A stretch of DNA of 64,000 nt, taken from NCBI RefSeq assembly GCF_003390845.1, contig NZ_QMEK01000001.1:1922001-1986000 (forward strand), written 5' to 3'. Source of the DNA: Tropicimonas sp. IMCC34043. GTDB lineage: Bacteria > Pseudomonadota > Alphaproteobacteria > Rhodobacterales > Rhodobacteraceae. Below are positions 17,409-25,759 of the stretch, piece by piece; position 1 is the first letter of the stretch, and every line of letters begins with the position of its first letter. A program made the translations under genes and the position numbers. The notes beneath the pieces are model-generated. The model saw only the letters and a program-made list of their open reading frames with translations, was not told where the DNA came from and made no database searches.

Positions 17409-17452
17409 ATGCCTCCGGCGGAGGTATTTTTGCCAAGAAGACGCCGGGTGTG
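17409..17452 (+). repeat. Intergenic repeat family, copy C (3' part only)
   Basis: Reads CTCCGGCGGAGGTATTTTTG then CCAAGAAGACGCCGG between the convergent ATP-grasp and HIT genes. It is the same core as copies A, B and D. A CTCCGGCGGAG stem could act as a weak terminator. Confidence 0.65.
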
Positions 17453-17479
17453 GGGAAGAGGCCGGGACCGGCGCGGCGG

Positions 17480-17863
17480 TCAAACGGCCGGTTCGAGCAT
17501 CCGGCCGAGCCCCCGGCCGCCCAGCACGTGGACATGCAGATGCGGCACTTCCTGCACGCCGTGCGGCCCGGCGTTCGAGATCAGCCGGAAGCCATCGCCG
17601 CTGCCGTCGATCTGCACACCGCTCATCCGGCAGACCTCGCCCACGGTACGGGTGAAATCGAGGATCTCGGCGTCGCTGGCCGCCTGGGCGAAGTGGTCAT
17701 AGCTGACATAGGGCCCCTTCGGGATCACCAGCACATGGACCGGGGCCTGGGGGCGGATGTCGCGAAAGGCAAGGCTGTGCGGCGTCTCGAGGACGGTGTC
17801 GTTCGGGATCTCGCCCCGCAGGATCTTTGCGAATATGTTCTGGTCGTCATAGGCATAGGCCAT
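17480..17863 (-). CDS. HIT family nucleotide-binding protein (HinT-like)
   Basis: A 127-residue purine-nucleoside phosphoramidase of the histidine-triad family, close to the size of HinT. The triad H108-x-H110-x-H112 (PHLHVHVLGG) is intact, and the N-terminal NIFAKILRGEIP and VLVIPKGPYVS segments are characteristic. Family knowledge: HinT hydrolyses AMP-lysine and other nucleoside phosphoramidates. Single gene, convergent with the ATP-grasp gene. A 171-bp gap separates it from the XRE gene; it holds no other gene. Confidence 0.94.
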   Translation of the reverse strand: MAYAYDDQNIFAKILRGEIPNDTVLETPHSLAFRDIRPQAPVHVLVIPKGPYVSYDHFAQAASDAEILDFTRTVGEVCRMSGVQIDGSGDGFRLISNAGPHGVQEVPHLHVHVLGGRGLGRMLEPAV

Positions 17864-18034
17864 GGGCTTGGTCCCCTCGATAGGCTCACGGGCAGATCAC
17901 GGGCGCGACGGATCGCGCCACCGCATGCGATATAGTCGGAATTCGCCCTGGAACGACAGGATTCTGCAGGGACGAGGCGCTTTGCCCTAGCCCACGCCTT
18001 CGCGGTGGCCAAAGGGTGCGCAGATCGGGGCGGC

Positions 18035-18364
18035 TCAGGCCCGCTCTGCAGCGTCCTCGGGAGGCTCGGGATCCGTGGCAAGATCCGCCGCGCCGCTGTC
18101 CTTGCCGGGCTTGGCCGCCTTGACACCTTTCGGGTCCCTGACCCGCAACAGGACCGTCAGGCAATAGCCGCCCTCGACCTCCTGCCAGCTGGCGCCGGCC
18201 TTGCCGAGCGCGCGTTCAAGGGCGCGCACTGTGGAATAACCGGCCCCTGCCCCGCCTTCGAGCCGCTTCAGGGTCTGCACATGGACGCCGGCCGCCTCGG
18301 CCAGTTCCTTCTGCTTCAGCCCTGCCGCCCGTCGTGCACGGGATATGACCTCGCCGATATTCAT
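18035..18364 (-). CDS. XRE-family helix-turn-helix regulator
   Basis: A 109-residue protein started at the ATG at 18364. The N-terminus is a Cro/CI-type HTH: MNIGEVISRARRAAGLKQKE, followed by LAEAAGVHVQTLKRLEGG. The remainder is short and ends in an acidic, Ala/Pro-rich tail. No ligand-binding domain is present. It is transcribed after the PfkB kinase but about 90 bp away, so co-transcription is possible, not certain. The target is unknown. Confidence 0.8.
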   Translation of the reverse strand: MNIGEVISRARRAAGLKQKELAEAAGVHVQTLKRLEGGAGAGYSTVRALERALGKAGASWQEVEGGYCLTVLLRVRDPKGVKAAKPGKDSGAADLATDPEPPEDAAERA

Positions 18365-18456
18365 GGCTGCGGAATGGCACCCGGCAACGCAGAAATCAAT
18401 CCCGGAGTCGTCGAATGGCACCCTGATGTAGCATTGCCGTCCGCCCTGCGGCCGGA

Positions 18457-19449
18457 TCAGAGCAGCCCGGCCTGACGGAACAGATCCCTGGTATCGGTCT
18501 GTGGCCGCGGACCCAAGTGCGAAATGACCTCGCCGGCGCAGACCACGCCCATCCGCCCGCAGGTTGCAAGATCCCGCCCGGTGGCAAGGCCATAGAGGAA
18601 CCCGGCCGCAAACTGATCGCCCGCACCCGTGGCATCGACCGGTGTCACCCGGTGCACCGGCACCTCGACCCGCTCGCCCTCGGCGATCAGCACGACATCC
18701 TCGCCCGAGCGGGTGCAGACCACGACCCGGCATTCCTGCGTTGCGCGTGCCAGTGCCGCCTCGGTGTCGGTGGTCTGATAGAGCGCCTCCCACTCGTGGG
18801 TGTTGCCGATGACGAAATCCATCTCCTCGGCCACGAGCTTGCGGAAATCCTCCCGGTGGCGGTCGACGCAGAAGGGATCGGACAGCGCGATGCCGGCGCG
18901 GCCGCCAGCGGCGGTGCAAAGCCGCGCTGCCTTCAGGAAGGCCTGCTTGCCGGCGGGCTTGTCGAACAGATAGCCTTCGAGAAACAGCAGATCGGTGCCG
19001 GAAACGGCCGCGTCATCGACATCGCCCGGCCCGAGATCGGCCGAGATCCCGAGGTAGGTGTTCATCGACCGTTCGCCATCGGGCGAGACGAAGATCATCG
19101 ACCGCGAGGTCGGCAGGCCGCCGTCGGGCGCCGGCGGATTGACATAGCGTGTGCCGCCGGTCTCCATCGCCTCGACATAATAGCGCCCCAGCGCATCGTC
19201 GCGCACCCGGCCCAGAAACGCGGTCTTCAGCCCCAGATGGCCGAGCCCCGAGAGCGTGTTCGCCACCGACCCGCCCGGCGCCTGGCGGCGGTCGTCCATC
19301 GCGGCATAAAGCAGTTCGGCCCGCTCGCGCTCGACCAGTTGCATGATCCCTTTCGAGATCCCCATGATGTCGAGGAAGCTGTCGTCGGAATGGGACAACA
19401 CGTCGACAATGGCATTGCCGATACCGACGACCTGAAACTGCGAACTCAT
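18457..19449 (-). CDS. PfkB-family sugar/adenosine kinase
   Basis: A 330-residue ribokinase-fold kinase, annotated in relatives as adenosine kinase. The two PfkB signatures are visible: GGSVANTLSGLGHLG near residue 59 and the C-terminal DATGAGDQFAAGF near residue 270, which carries the catalytic base D in GAGD. It phosphorylates the 5'-hydroxyl of a nucleoside or sugar. The start overlaps the nth stop by four bases, so it is translationally coupled to endonuclease III, an arrangement without obvious metabolic logic. Adenosine is the favoured substrate, by family similarity only. Confidence 0.9.
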   Translation of the reverse strand: MSSQFQVVGIGNAIVDVLSHSDDSFLDIMGISKGIMQLVERERAELLYAAMDDRRQAPGGSVANTLSGLGHLGLKTAFLGRVRDDALGRYYVEAMETGGTRYVNPPAPDGGLPTSRSMIFVSPDGERSMNTYLGISADLGPGDVDDAAVSGTDLLFLEGYLFDKPAGKQAFLKAARLCTAAGGRAGIALSDPFCVDRHREDFRKLVAEEMDFVIGNTHEWEALYQTTDTEAALARATQECRVVVCTRSGEDVVLIAEGERVEVPVHRVTPVDATGAGDQFAAGFLYGLATGRDLATCGRMGVVCAGEVISHLGPRPQTDTRDLFRQAGLL

Positions 19450-20087
19450 TCAACACCCTCCTTCGGGCAAAGATCCTCGATGATGCAGCGGGCGCAGGCG
19501 GGTTTGCGCGCAGTGCAGATATAGCGGCCGTGCAGGATCAGCCAGTGATGGGCGTGACGCTGGAATTCGGCCGGCACGTTGTCTTCGATGGCGCGTTCGA
19601 CGGCCACCACATCCTTGCCGGGCGCGATCCCGGTGCGGTTTGCAACGCGGAAAATATGCGTGTCGACCGCCTGCGCCGGCAACCCCCACCACATGTTCAG
19701 CACCACATTGGCGGTCTTTCGTCCGACGCCCGGCAGGGCCTGCAGCGCGGCGCGCGAGCTTGGCACCTCGCCGTCGTAGTCCTCGACCAGGATCCGGGAC
19801 AGCTTCATGACGTTCTTCGCCTTGTTGCGATAGAGCCCGATGGTCCTGATATGCTCGACGAGGGCCTCTTCGCCGAGATCGAGCATGTCCTGCGGGGTCG
19901 AGACCCTTTCGAACAGCGCCCGCGTCGCCCGGTTCACGCCCCTGTCGGTCGCCTGCGCCGACAGCGCCACCGCGACCAGCAGGGTAAAGGCATTGGTATG
20001 CTCAAGCTCGCCCTTCGGCTCGGGCTCGGACGCACGAAAGCGCGTGAAGATCTCGCGCATCGCGCGATAGGGCTGCTGGCGAACCAT
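19446..20087 (-). CDS. nth: Endonuclease III (DNA glycosylase/AP lyase)
   Basis: A 213-residue base-excision repair enzyme removing oxidised pyrimidines. I chose the ATG at 20087 because an AGGAGG ribosome site sits 8 bp upstream. The helix-hairpin-helix LPGVGRKTANVV carries catalytic lysine K124, and D142 in VDTHIFRV is the catalytic aspartate. The 4Fe-4S cluster ligands C191, C198, C201 and C207 are intact (C-x6-C-x2-C-x5-C). Length equals that of E. coli Nth within a few residues. It forms an operon with the PfkB kinase, ATGA overlap. Confidence 0.97.
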   Translation of the reverse strand: MVRQQPYRAMREIFTRFRASEPEPKGELEHTNAFTLLVAVALSAQATDRGVNRATRALFERVSTPQDMLDLGEEALVEHIRTIGLYRNKAKNVMKLSRILVEDYDGEVPSSRAALQALPGVGRKTANVVLNMWWGLPAQAVDTHIFRVANRTGIAPGKDVVAVERAIEDNVPAEFQRHAHHWLILHGRYICTARKPACARCIIEDLCPKEGVE

Positions 20088-20304
20088 TCCCGCGCCTCCT
20101 GTTGCGACCATGTCCGCGAGATGGCTTAAAGCGGTCGCGGCCGGAAGGGAACACTTGTCGCGACCCGGGGCAGCACCCGCGCTGGCCGCGGACGTGCCAA
20201 AGGAGCTCAAGGCGCAACTGACAGCCCCGCGCGCTTGCGCAGGAACCGGGTCGCGGGCGGGCAGCGGCTCGGCTAGATTTGGCAAAAATCAGGACCCGCC
20301 CAGA

Positions 20305-21153
20305 ATGACCGCAGAAAGCCAGAGCTATCATTTCCACGTCATGCGCCGCGCGCTGGACGAGATCGACGCCGCCGCCCTTGCCGGCACGCCCCTGACGCTC
20401 GACGATCTTGCCCGGCGGATGCAGATGAGCCCGGCGCATTTCCAGCGGCTGTTCAGCCAGTGGGTCGGGGTCTCGCCCAAGCGGTATCAGCAGTATCTGG
20501 CGCTGGAACAAGCCAAGGTGCTGCTGCGCGAGCGGTTCACGACGCTGGCGGCCGCCGATGCCGTCGGGCTGTCGGGGTCGAGCCGGCTGCACGACATGTT
20601 CCTGACCTGGGAGGCGATGACCCCAGGCAGCTATGCCAGGGGCGGCGCGGGGATGGAGATCTTCTGGGGCTGGTTCGAAAGCCCGTTTGGACCGGCGCTG
20701 GTGATGGCGACCGAAAAGGGCATCTGCGGCATCGGATTCGCCGCCGAGGCCGGGGCCGAGGCGACAATGGCCGACCTGCTGGCGCGCTGGCCAAAGGCAC
20801 AGTTCACCGAAGATCCGACAGCGCTGCGCCCCTGGGTGCAGGCCGCGCTTGGCGAGGCGCCGGGCGAGACGCGGCTCTACCTGATCGGCGCGCCGTTCCA
20901 GATCAAGGTCTGGGAGGCGTTGCTGACGATCCCGACAGGCCATGTCACCACCTATTCCGAGATTGCCGGGGCGGTCGGCCATCCCCGCGCCATGCGGGCC
21001 GTCGGCACCGCGGTCGGGCGCAACCCGATCAGCTGGCTGATCCCCTGCCATCGGGCGATCCGCAAATCGGGCGGGCTTGGCGGCTATCACTGGGGCTTGC
21101 CGGTGAAACGCGCGCTCCTTGCCTGGGAATCGGCCCGCGCCGAGGCGGGCTGA
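20305..21153 (+). CDS. AraC-type HTH / O6-alkylguanine-DNA methyltransferase (Ada-like, no metal domain)
   Basis: A 282-residue protein. Residues about 25-110 are an AraC-type double HTH (LTLDDLARRMQMSPAHFQRLF). The C-terminal part is the suicide methyltransferase: GAPFQIKVWEALLTIPTGHV, the helix AMRAVGTAVGRNP and the active site IPCHRAI with C248. The N-terminal zinc/phosphotriester domain of E. coli Ada is absent, as in many alphaproteobacterial homologues, so it may not sense methyl-phosphotriesters. It repairs O6-methylguanine and may regulate genes through its HTH. It is divergent from nth, another repair gene, with 217 bp between the starts. Confidence 0.93.
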   Translation: MTAESQSYHFHVMRRALDEIDAAALAGTPLTLDDLARRMQMSPAHFQRLFSQWVGVSPKRYQQYLALEQAKVLLRERFTTLAAADAVGLSGSSRLHDMFLTWEAMTPGSYARGGAGMEIFWGWFESPFGPALVMATEKGICGIGFAAEAGAEATMADLLARWPKAQFTEDPTALRPWVQAALGEAPGETRLYLIGAPFQIKVWEALLTIPTGHVTTYSEIAGAVGHPRAMRAVGTAVGRNPISWLIPCHRAIRKSGGLGGYHWGLPVKRALLAWESARAEAG

Positions 21154-21252
21154 TCGGCGCGAATGCGATCATCACGGCAAATTTGCCTGCCATCGTGGCA
21201 CGACGCAGCCTAAAAGGGTCGGTAAACTAAATCACCAACCGAGGTATCGCGC

Positions 21253-21903
21253 ATGTTCCTGCGTCCGTCCGTTGCTATCGCCCTTTGCGGGGCCATCGGC
21301 CTAACCGCCTGCACGTCCCCCAACAACCTTGGCTCGAACAACAGGAATACCGCCAGCGGAGCCGTCATCGGCGGACTGACCGGCGCGGTCGCAGGGCTTG
21401 CGGCCACCGGGGGCGAGGCCCGCGGGGCGGCACTTGGCGCCACGCTCGGGGCCGGGGTCGGCGGGATCATCGGCAGCCAGATGGATCGCCAGGCGGCGGC
21501 ACTGCGCCAGTCGGTCGGCGACAGCCGCATCACCATCGAGCGGCAGGGCGACGTGCTGCTGGTGCGGATGCCGCAGGACATCCTGTTCAGTTCCAGCAGC
21601 TACAGCGTCAACCCGGCAATCCAGGCCGATCTGGCAGCCCTTGCCGCAAACCTCAACCAATACCCCAACACCACCGCCGTGGTTACAGGCCACACCGACA
21701 ACACCGGCTCGGCCACCTCCAACCAGCAGCTTTCGTTGCGGCGCGCCCAATCTGTGGTGGAAATCCTCGTCAGCAACGGCGTGGCACGCAGCCGTCTGAC
21801 CGCCACCGGCCGCGGCGAGGATGCGCCGATCGCCTCGAATCTGACCCCTGAAGGCCGGGCACTAAACCGCCGCGTCGATATCGTGATCCGGCCGAACGGC
21901 TGA
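21253..21903 (+). CDS. OmpA-family outer-membrane lipoprotein (YiaD-like)
   Basis: A 216-residue lipoprotein. The signal peptide ends in LTAC (C19), a lipobox. A glycine-zipper-like membrane-spanning stretch (GAVIGGLTGAVAGLAATGG and GATLGAGVGGIIG) follows, as in YiaD. Residues about 95-216 form the OmpA C-terminal peptidoglycan-binding domain, with ILFSSSSYSVNPA, VTGHTDNTGS, LSLRRAQSV and NRRVDIVI. It anchors the outer membrane to peptidoglycan. Not to be confused with pal at 46516. Confidence 0.93.
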   Translation: MFLRPSVAIALCGAIGLTACTSPNNLGSNNRNTASGAVIGGLTGAVAGLAATGGEARGAALGATLGAGVGGIIGSQMDRQAAALRQSVGDSRITIERQGDVLLVRMPQDILFSSSSYSVNPAIQADLAALAANLNQYPNTTAVVTGHTDNTGSATSNQQLSLRRAQSVVEILVSNGVARSRLTATGRGEDAPIASNLTPEGRALNRRVDIVIRPNG

Positions 21904-21960
21904 TCCCTCAGCCCTTGCAGGGGCGCACCCACCGTGGCGCGCCCTTGATCTGTGCCCCGC

Positions 21961-21984
21961 TTGGTGGTCAGGTGTTCTGACCAA
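21961..21984 (+). promoter_or_regulatory. Palindromic operator overlapping the FadR-type gene start region
   Basis: TGGTCA (21965-21970) and TGACCA (21978-21983) form an inverted repeat with a 7-bp centre, nested in an outer TTGGT...ACCAA pair. It lies 17 bp before the start codon of the regulator. FadR-subfamily regulators often bind TGGTnnnACCA-type sites, so autoregulation is likely but inferred. Confidence 0.6.
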
Positions 21985-21999
21985 TTTCGCAGGTCCCGG

Positions 22000-22767
22000 A
22001 TGCCCTTCACCCCCGTCGATGCCGAAAGGCTCAGCCGCGCCGTCGTCAACCAGATCGAGTTGCTGATCCTGCGTGGCGTGCTGGCCCCCGGCGAACGGCT
22101 GCCGGCCGAACGCGACCTGGCCGAGCGGCTTGGGGTATCGCGGCCGTCGCTGCGCGAGGCGCTGGTCGAGCTTGAAGCCCGCGGCCTGATCCAGCGCCGC
22201 GCCGGGGCGGGGATCTTTGTTGCCGACCTGCTTGGCCCCGCCTTCTCGGACCCACTGATCCGGTTGTTCGCAACCCACGACGAAGCGGTGCTCGATTATG
22301 TCGCCTTCCGGCGCGATATCGAGGGGCTGGCGGCCGAACGCGCCGCCCGGCTCGGCTCGGACACCGACCAGGCGGTGATCGCCGAGATCTTCGGCCGGAT
22401 GGAGGCCGCCCACGAGGCGCGCAGCGGCGAGGCCGAGGCGCGGCTCGACGCCGAATTCCACATGGCCATCCTCGAGGCGAGCCACAACCTGATCCTGCTG
22501 CACATGATGCGCTCGATGTACCAGTTGCTGCGCGAGGGTGTGTTCCTGAACCGCCGGGCGCTGTTTCGCCAGCGCACCACCCGCGCCGCCCTGCTGGCCC
22601 AGCACCGCGCCATCCTGACCGCGATCCTCGCCCGCGATCCGGCAGCGGCACGCACCGCGGCCGAGGCCCATCTCGACTATGTCGAACAGACAATCCTCGA
22701 CCTGCGCCGCGCCGAGCACAACGAGACTGTGGCGCGCCAGCGGCTGGAGCACGCAAGGGGGAACTAG
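22000..22767 (+). CDS. GntR-family (FadR subfamily) transcriptional regulator
   Basis: A 255-residue regulator. I chose the ATG at 22000; the upstream in-frame codons cross the operator-like palindrome. The N-terminal winged helix has RLPAERDLAERLGVSRPSLREALVELEARGL (in pieces RLPAERDLAERLGVSRPSL). The C-terminal FCD domain shows DAEFHMAILEASHNLIL and LAQHRAILTAILARDPAAAR, including the metal/ligand-binding histidines. Likely regulates oxidation of a carboxylate such as lactate, glycolate or pyruvate; none of these is next to it. The palindrome just upstream suggests autorepression. Confidence 0.92.
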   Translation: MPFTPVDAERLSRAVVNQIELLILRGVLAPGERLPAERDLAERLGVSRPSLREALVELEARGLIQRRAGAGIFVADLLGPAFSDPLIRLFATHDEAVLDYVAFRRDIEGLAAERAARLGSDTDQAVIAEIFGRMEAAHEARSGEAEARLDAEFHMAILEASHNLILLHMMRSMYQLLREGVFLNRRALFRQRTTRAALLAQHRAILTAILARDPAAARTAAEAHLDYVEQTILDLRRAEHNETVARQRLEHARGN

Positions 22768-22838
22768 CCGCAACGATCAAGGCGGAAACGACCCGCAACA
22801 ACCGCATCAATCGCGACACGACAAGGCCCGGAAACGCG

Positions 22839-22864
22839 AAAGGCCCCCGACATGCGGGGGCCTT
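22839..22864. terminator. Bidirectional rho-independent terminator between the FadR-type gene and atpF
   Basis: AAGGCCCCC ... GGGGGCCTT is a 9-bp stem with a GACATGC loop. It sits between two convergent genes and serves both. Confidence 0.75.
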
Positions 22865-22894
22865 CGAACCTGTCGGTGTGCGTGACCCAACGGG

Positions 22895-23458
22895 TCAGTG
22901 CATCTTGGCCTCAACGACCTTGATGCTGTCTTCGATCAGGGCCGCGGCATCGGCTTCGCTCAGCCCCTTGCGCACCACTTCGGCGGCAGCCGCGATCGCA
23001 ACGCTGATTGCCCTGTCGCGCACGTCGCGGACGGCAGCGGCCTCGGCCGAGGCGATCTGGTCTTCGGCCGCCTGCAGCCGGCGGGCGATGGATTTCTCCA
23101 GCTCCACCTTGGCCAGCTTGGCGGCGTCCTCGGCGTCGGTCCGGGCCTGAGTCACGATCAGTTCGGCCTGCTCGGCGACGTCCTTCTGCTTGCGCTCGAA
23201 TTCGGCCAGAATGGTCTGGGCCTCTTCGCGCAGCGCCCGCGCCTCGTCCAGTTCCCGGCGGATGGTATGGGCGCGTTCGTCCAGCATCTTGCCCAGCAAG
23301 CCCGGAACCTTGAAGTAGACCAGGATCCCGATGAAAACGAGGAAGGCGAGGAGCACCACGAAGTTGGTGTTGTGAAGGCTGAAGAACGGACCCGATGCGG
23401 CAAAGGCCGGGCCGGCGGCGCCGGCAAGGACGGCGCCGAGGATTAGCTTGCGCATCAT
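22895..23458 (-). CDS. atpF: ATP synthase F0 subunit b
   Basis: A 187-residue stator subunit of the F0 sector. One N-terminal membrane helix (about residues 29-50) is followed by a long charged coiled coil rich in Ala, Glu and Arg, which links F0 to F1. A cleavable-looking signal region precedes the helix, as in other Rhodobacter b subunits. The start overlaps the b' stop (ATGATG), so a second start codon one triplet later is equally possible. Last gene of the F0 operon read from atpI. Confidence 0.94.
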   Translation of the reverse strand: MMRKLILGAVLAGAAGPAFAASGPFFSLHNTNFVVLLAFLVFIGILVYFKVPGLLGKMLDERAHTIRRELDEARALREEAQTILAEFERKQKDVAEQAELIVTQARTDAEDAAKLAKVELEKSIARRLQAAEDQIASAEAAAVRDVRDRAISVAIAAAAEVVRKGLSEADAAALIEDSIKVVEAKMH

Positions 23459-24012
23459 GCCTCTCCCCTCATCTGTGTTTCGACCGCGGCGGCGACGTCA
23501 CCGTCATCGACCGGACGGCCAAGCGCACGCACGATCTCGCCCGCGGCATCCTTGGCCACCGCCTCGACCGAAATCAGCGCGTTGTCGCGGATTTCGCCGA
23601 TATGGGCGGCGGATTCGGCGCTCTTTTCAGCGATCTGGGTATCGGCACGGGCAATCGCCGCGTCGAGTTCTTCCTTGATCTCCGCCCGGGTCTCGGCCGC
23701 GATCTTCTGGGCCTGGGCACGAGCCTCGGCCAGCGCCTTCTGATAGGCCTGTTCGGCCTCGACCGCCTTGAGCTTCAGCTCTTCGGCGGTGGCGATATCA
23801 TTGGTGATGGTGCCGTTACGTTCGGCCAGCACGCTGGCGATACGCGGCAGCGCGATCTTGGTCAGGATGTAATAGATCGCGAGGATCGCCAGGACCAGCC
23901 AGAAGATCTGGTTCGGAAAGGTCGCGAAATCCAGCTGCGGCATGCCGACGGCTTCAGCCGCATGCGCGGCATCCGGCGCGTGTTCGATAGGTGCGGTAGT
24001 CTCGCCCGCCAT
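23455..24012 (-). CDS. atpF2: ATP synthase F0 subunit b' (AtpG/AtpX)
   Basis: A 185-residue second b-type stator subunit, as expected in photosynthetic-lineage alphaproteobacteria, where b and b' form a heterodimer. It has one membrane helix near residues 30-52 ([20 protein letters not shown]) and a long helical arm rich in Ala/Glu. Its N-terminus is Ala/His-rich and probably acts as a short cytoplasmic tail. It is translationally coupled to atpF. Confidence 0.93.
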   Translation of the reverse strand: MAGETTAPIEHAPDAAHAAEAVGMPQLDFATFPNQIFWLVLAILAIYYILTKIALPRIASVLAERNGTITNDIATAEELKLKAVEAEQAYQKALAEARAQAQKIAAETRAEIKEELDAAIARADTQIAEKSAESAAHIGEIRDNALISVEAVAKDAAGEIVRALGRPVDDGDVAAAVETQMRGEA

Positions 24013-24098
24013 GCTCGTCCCCTCTGATCTGAAAATTCACCGCGGGGGCCGGGCACATCGGCCCGTCCCCCCCGGCGGCAAGGATCGAAGGTCGTCGC

Positions 24099-24335
24099 TT
24101 AGACGGCGAACATCAGCAGAAGCGCGACGAGGAACGAGAAGATCCCCAGCGCTTCGGCGAATGCGATACCGATGAAGAGAGTGGCGGTCTGACCGGCAGC
24201 GGCGGTCGGATTGCGCAGCGCACCGGCCAGGAAGTTGCCGGCAACGTGGCCCACACCGATGGCTGCCGCGCCCGAGCCAATGCCCGCGAGGCCAGCGCCG
24301 ATGAATTGACCCATGCTTGCGATATCGCCTTCCAT
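24099..24335 (-). CDS. atpE: ATP synthase F0 subunit c
   Basis: A 78-residue proteolipid ring subunit with two membrane helices. The glycine motif [17 protein letters not shown] lies in helix 1. Helix 2 has [22 protein letters not shown], with the proton-binding glutamate E59 in the AFAEALG segment. Typical alphaproteobacterial size. It lies between a and b' genes, the canonical F0 order. Confidence 0.97.
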   Translation of the reverse strand: MEGDIASMGQFIGAGLAGIGSGAAAIGVGHVAGNFLAGALRNPTAAAGQTATLFIGIAFAEALGIFSFLVALLLMFAV

Positions 24336-24406
24336 TGTCGTATCTCCTTGCGATTGGAAGTGAATGTTTCAGGTATTTCCGGGGGTACCCGGCAGCCGAG
24401 CCAGGC

Positions 24407-25162
24407 TCAGTGCCCCGGGTGCAGCGCGTCCTTGAGGTAGACGCACGTCAGAATTGTAAAGACATAGGCCTGCACGAAGGCCACCAGCAGCTCGAGCCCG
24501 TACATCGCGGTGATGGCAAGGATCGAGAACGGGGCGACAGCGGCAATGGCGGCAAAGCCCGCAAAGACCTTGATCACGGCGTGGCCGGCCATCAGGTTGC
24601 CAGCAAGACGAATGGAGTGGCTGACCGGCCGCACGAAGTACGAGATCAGCTCGATAATCGCCAGAACCGGCCGCAGTGGCAGCGGCGCCGAGTTGACCCA
24701 GAACAGGCCAAGGAACTTGGTGCCGTTCTTGACGAAGCCGACGATGGTGACGGTCAGGAACACCGCAAGCGCCAGAACCGCCGTCACCGCGACATGCGAG
24801 GTGGTGGTGAAGGACATCGGCACGAGGCCGAGCATGTTGGCGAAGACGATGAACATGAACAGCGTCATGATGTAGGGGAAGAACTGCAGCGCGTCCTTGC
24901 CGGCCACATCCTCGACCATCTTGTAGACGAAACCATAGGCAAGCTCGGCAATCGACTGCAGCCGCGAGGGGATGATCGCCCGGCCGCGGGTGCCGACGAC
25001 CAGCAGCAGGACCACGCAGAGAACCGCGATCGCCATCCACAGGGTCGCGTTGGTGACCGTCAGCATGCCCACATGATCGCCGGGCTGGCCGAACAGCGGC
25101 TTGACCACGAACTGATGCATCGGATCGATGTGAATGCCGCCGCCTTGCGCTTCGTCTGCCAC
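24407..25162 (-). CDS. atpB: ATP synthase F0 subunit a
   Basis: A 251-residue membrane stator subunit that provides the proton half-channels. Multiple membrane helices are visible. The essential arginine lies in [15 protein letters not shown], and later [18 protein letters not shown] ends the protein. It lies between atpI and atpE. F1 genes are not in the window, which fits the split F0/F1 arrangement of Rhodobacterales. Confidence 0.97.
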   Translation of the reverse strand: MADEAQGGGIHIDPMHQFVVKPLFGQPGDHVGMLTVTNATLWMAIAVLCVVLLLVVGTRGRAIIPSRLQSIAELAYGFVYKMVEDVAGKDALQFFPYIMTLFMFIVFANMLGLVPMSFTTTSHVAVTAVLALAVFLTVTIVGFVKNGTKFLGLFWVNSAPLPLRPVLAIIELISYFVRPVSHSIRLAGNLMAGHAVIKVFAGFAAIAAVAPFSILAITAMYGLELLVAFVQAYVFTILTCVYLKDALHPGH

Positions 25163-25173
25163 GTCTCAGTCCC

Positions 25174-25285
25174 TCTCGTCCCCGGCGGCCTCGGCCGCCT
25201 GCCTAATCCTCTGCGGCCTCGGCCGCCTGCCTAATCCCCTGCGGCCGCGGCCGCCTGTCTAATCCTCTGCGACCTCGGCCGCCTG
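25174..25285 (-). repeat. 28-bp tandem repeat carrying the atpI stop-codon region
   Basis: Three full near-identical 28-bp units (25202-25229, 25230-25257, 25258-25285, plus-strand coordinates) plus a partial one to about 25177. On the minus strand each unit begins CAGGCGGCCG and ends GGATTAG, so each contains the codons and TAG of the AtpI C-terminus. The array fills the atpI-atpB gap. Confidence 0.8.
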
Positions 25286-25600
25286 CTTTTCCTCGGCGGC
25301 CTTCGCGGCCTGCTTGACCTGCACCTCGGTCGCGGTGCGCATCATCGTCTTCACGCCCGCGATGAACCCCAGGATGATGAACACAATCATCAGGAAGGGC
25401 TTGGTCCCGAACAGCCAGTCGAGCCCCATTCCGATCCCGAGGCCCAGAAACAGCCCCGCCACCAGTTCCGTCACCATCCGCCAGGCAACGTTTGCCTGGG
25501 TGTACTTGTTGTCTTCGGGGGGCGGCGCGTCCTTGCCCTTGGCCCTGGCAATCTTTTGTTCCAGCTGGCGCAGACGCTCGCTCTCGCTTCCCTCAGCCAC
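25259..25600 (-). CDS. atpI: AtpI family protein
   Basis: A 113-residue protein with a cytoplasmic basic N-terminus and two membrane helices (VTELVAGLFLGLGIGMGLDW and FLMIVFIILGFIAGV, about residues 43-88). It is not a structural ATP synthase subunit; family knowledge assigns it an assembly role, with F0 c-ring or Mg transport suggested. It ends in an Ala/Glu-rich tail, QAAEVAED, and the DNA encoding this tail is repeated in tandem downstream. First gene of the F0 operon, driven by the promoter upstream. Confidence 0.92.
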   Translation of the reverse strand: MAEGSESERLRQLEQKIARAKGKDAPPPEDNKYTQANVAWRMVTELVAGLFLGLGIGMGLDWLFGTKPFLMIVFIILGFIAGVKTMMRTATEVQVKQAAKAAEEKQAAEVAED

Positions 25601-25630
25601 CGGACGCAGTCCCCCGTTGTTGCGGCGGAC

Positions 25631-25659
25631 ACTAGGGTGTTTGGAGGCCCTGAGTCAAT
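25631..25659 (-). promoter_or_regulatory. Predicted sigma-70 promoter of the F0 ATP synthase operon
   Basis: On the minus strand, TTGACT (25659-25654) and CTAGTG (25636-25631) are separated by exactly 17 bp, about 30 bp before the atpI start. TTGACT with a CTAG-type -10 is common in alphaproteobacterial housekeeping promoters. Confidence 0.55.
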
Positions 25660-25759
25660 CGACTACGCGCGCCGAGGAATCAACTGCAATACACTGATAT
25701 ATAACAGAAAATATGCGATGCGTCAGAACGCGCAGTCGGCCGGCATGCGCGCCCGATAT

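Noticed and set aside
20305-21153. Full Ada response regulator
   Set aside because: Only the AraC-type HTH and the C-terminal methyltransferase are present; the N-terminal metal-binding repair domain is missing.
25174-25285. 28-bp repeat array as a CRISPR
   Set aside because: The repeats are head to tail without spacers and consist of the atpI end plus stop codon; no cas genes are in the window.
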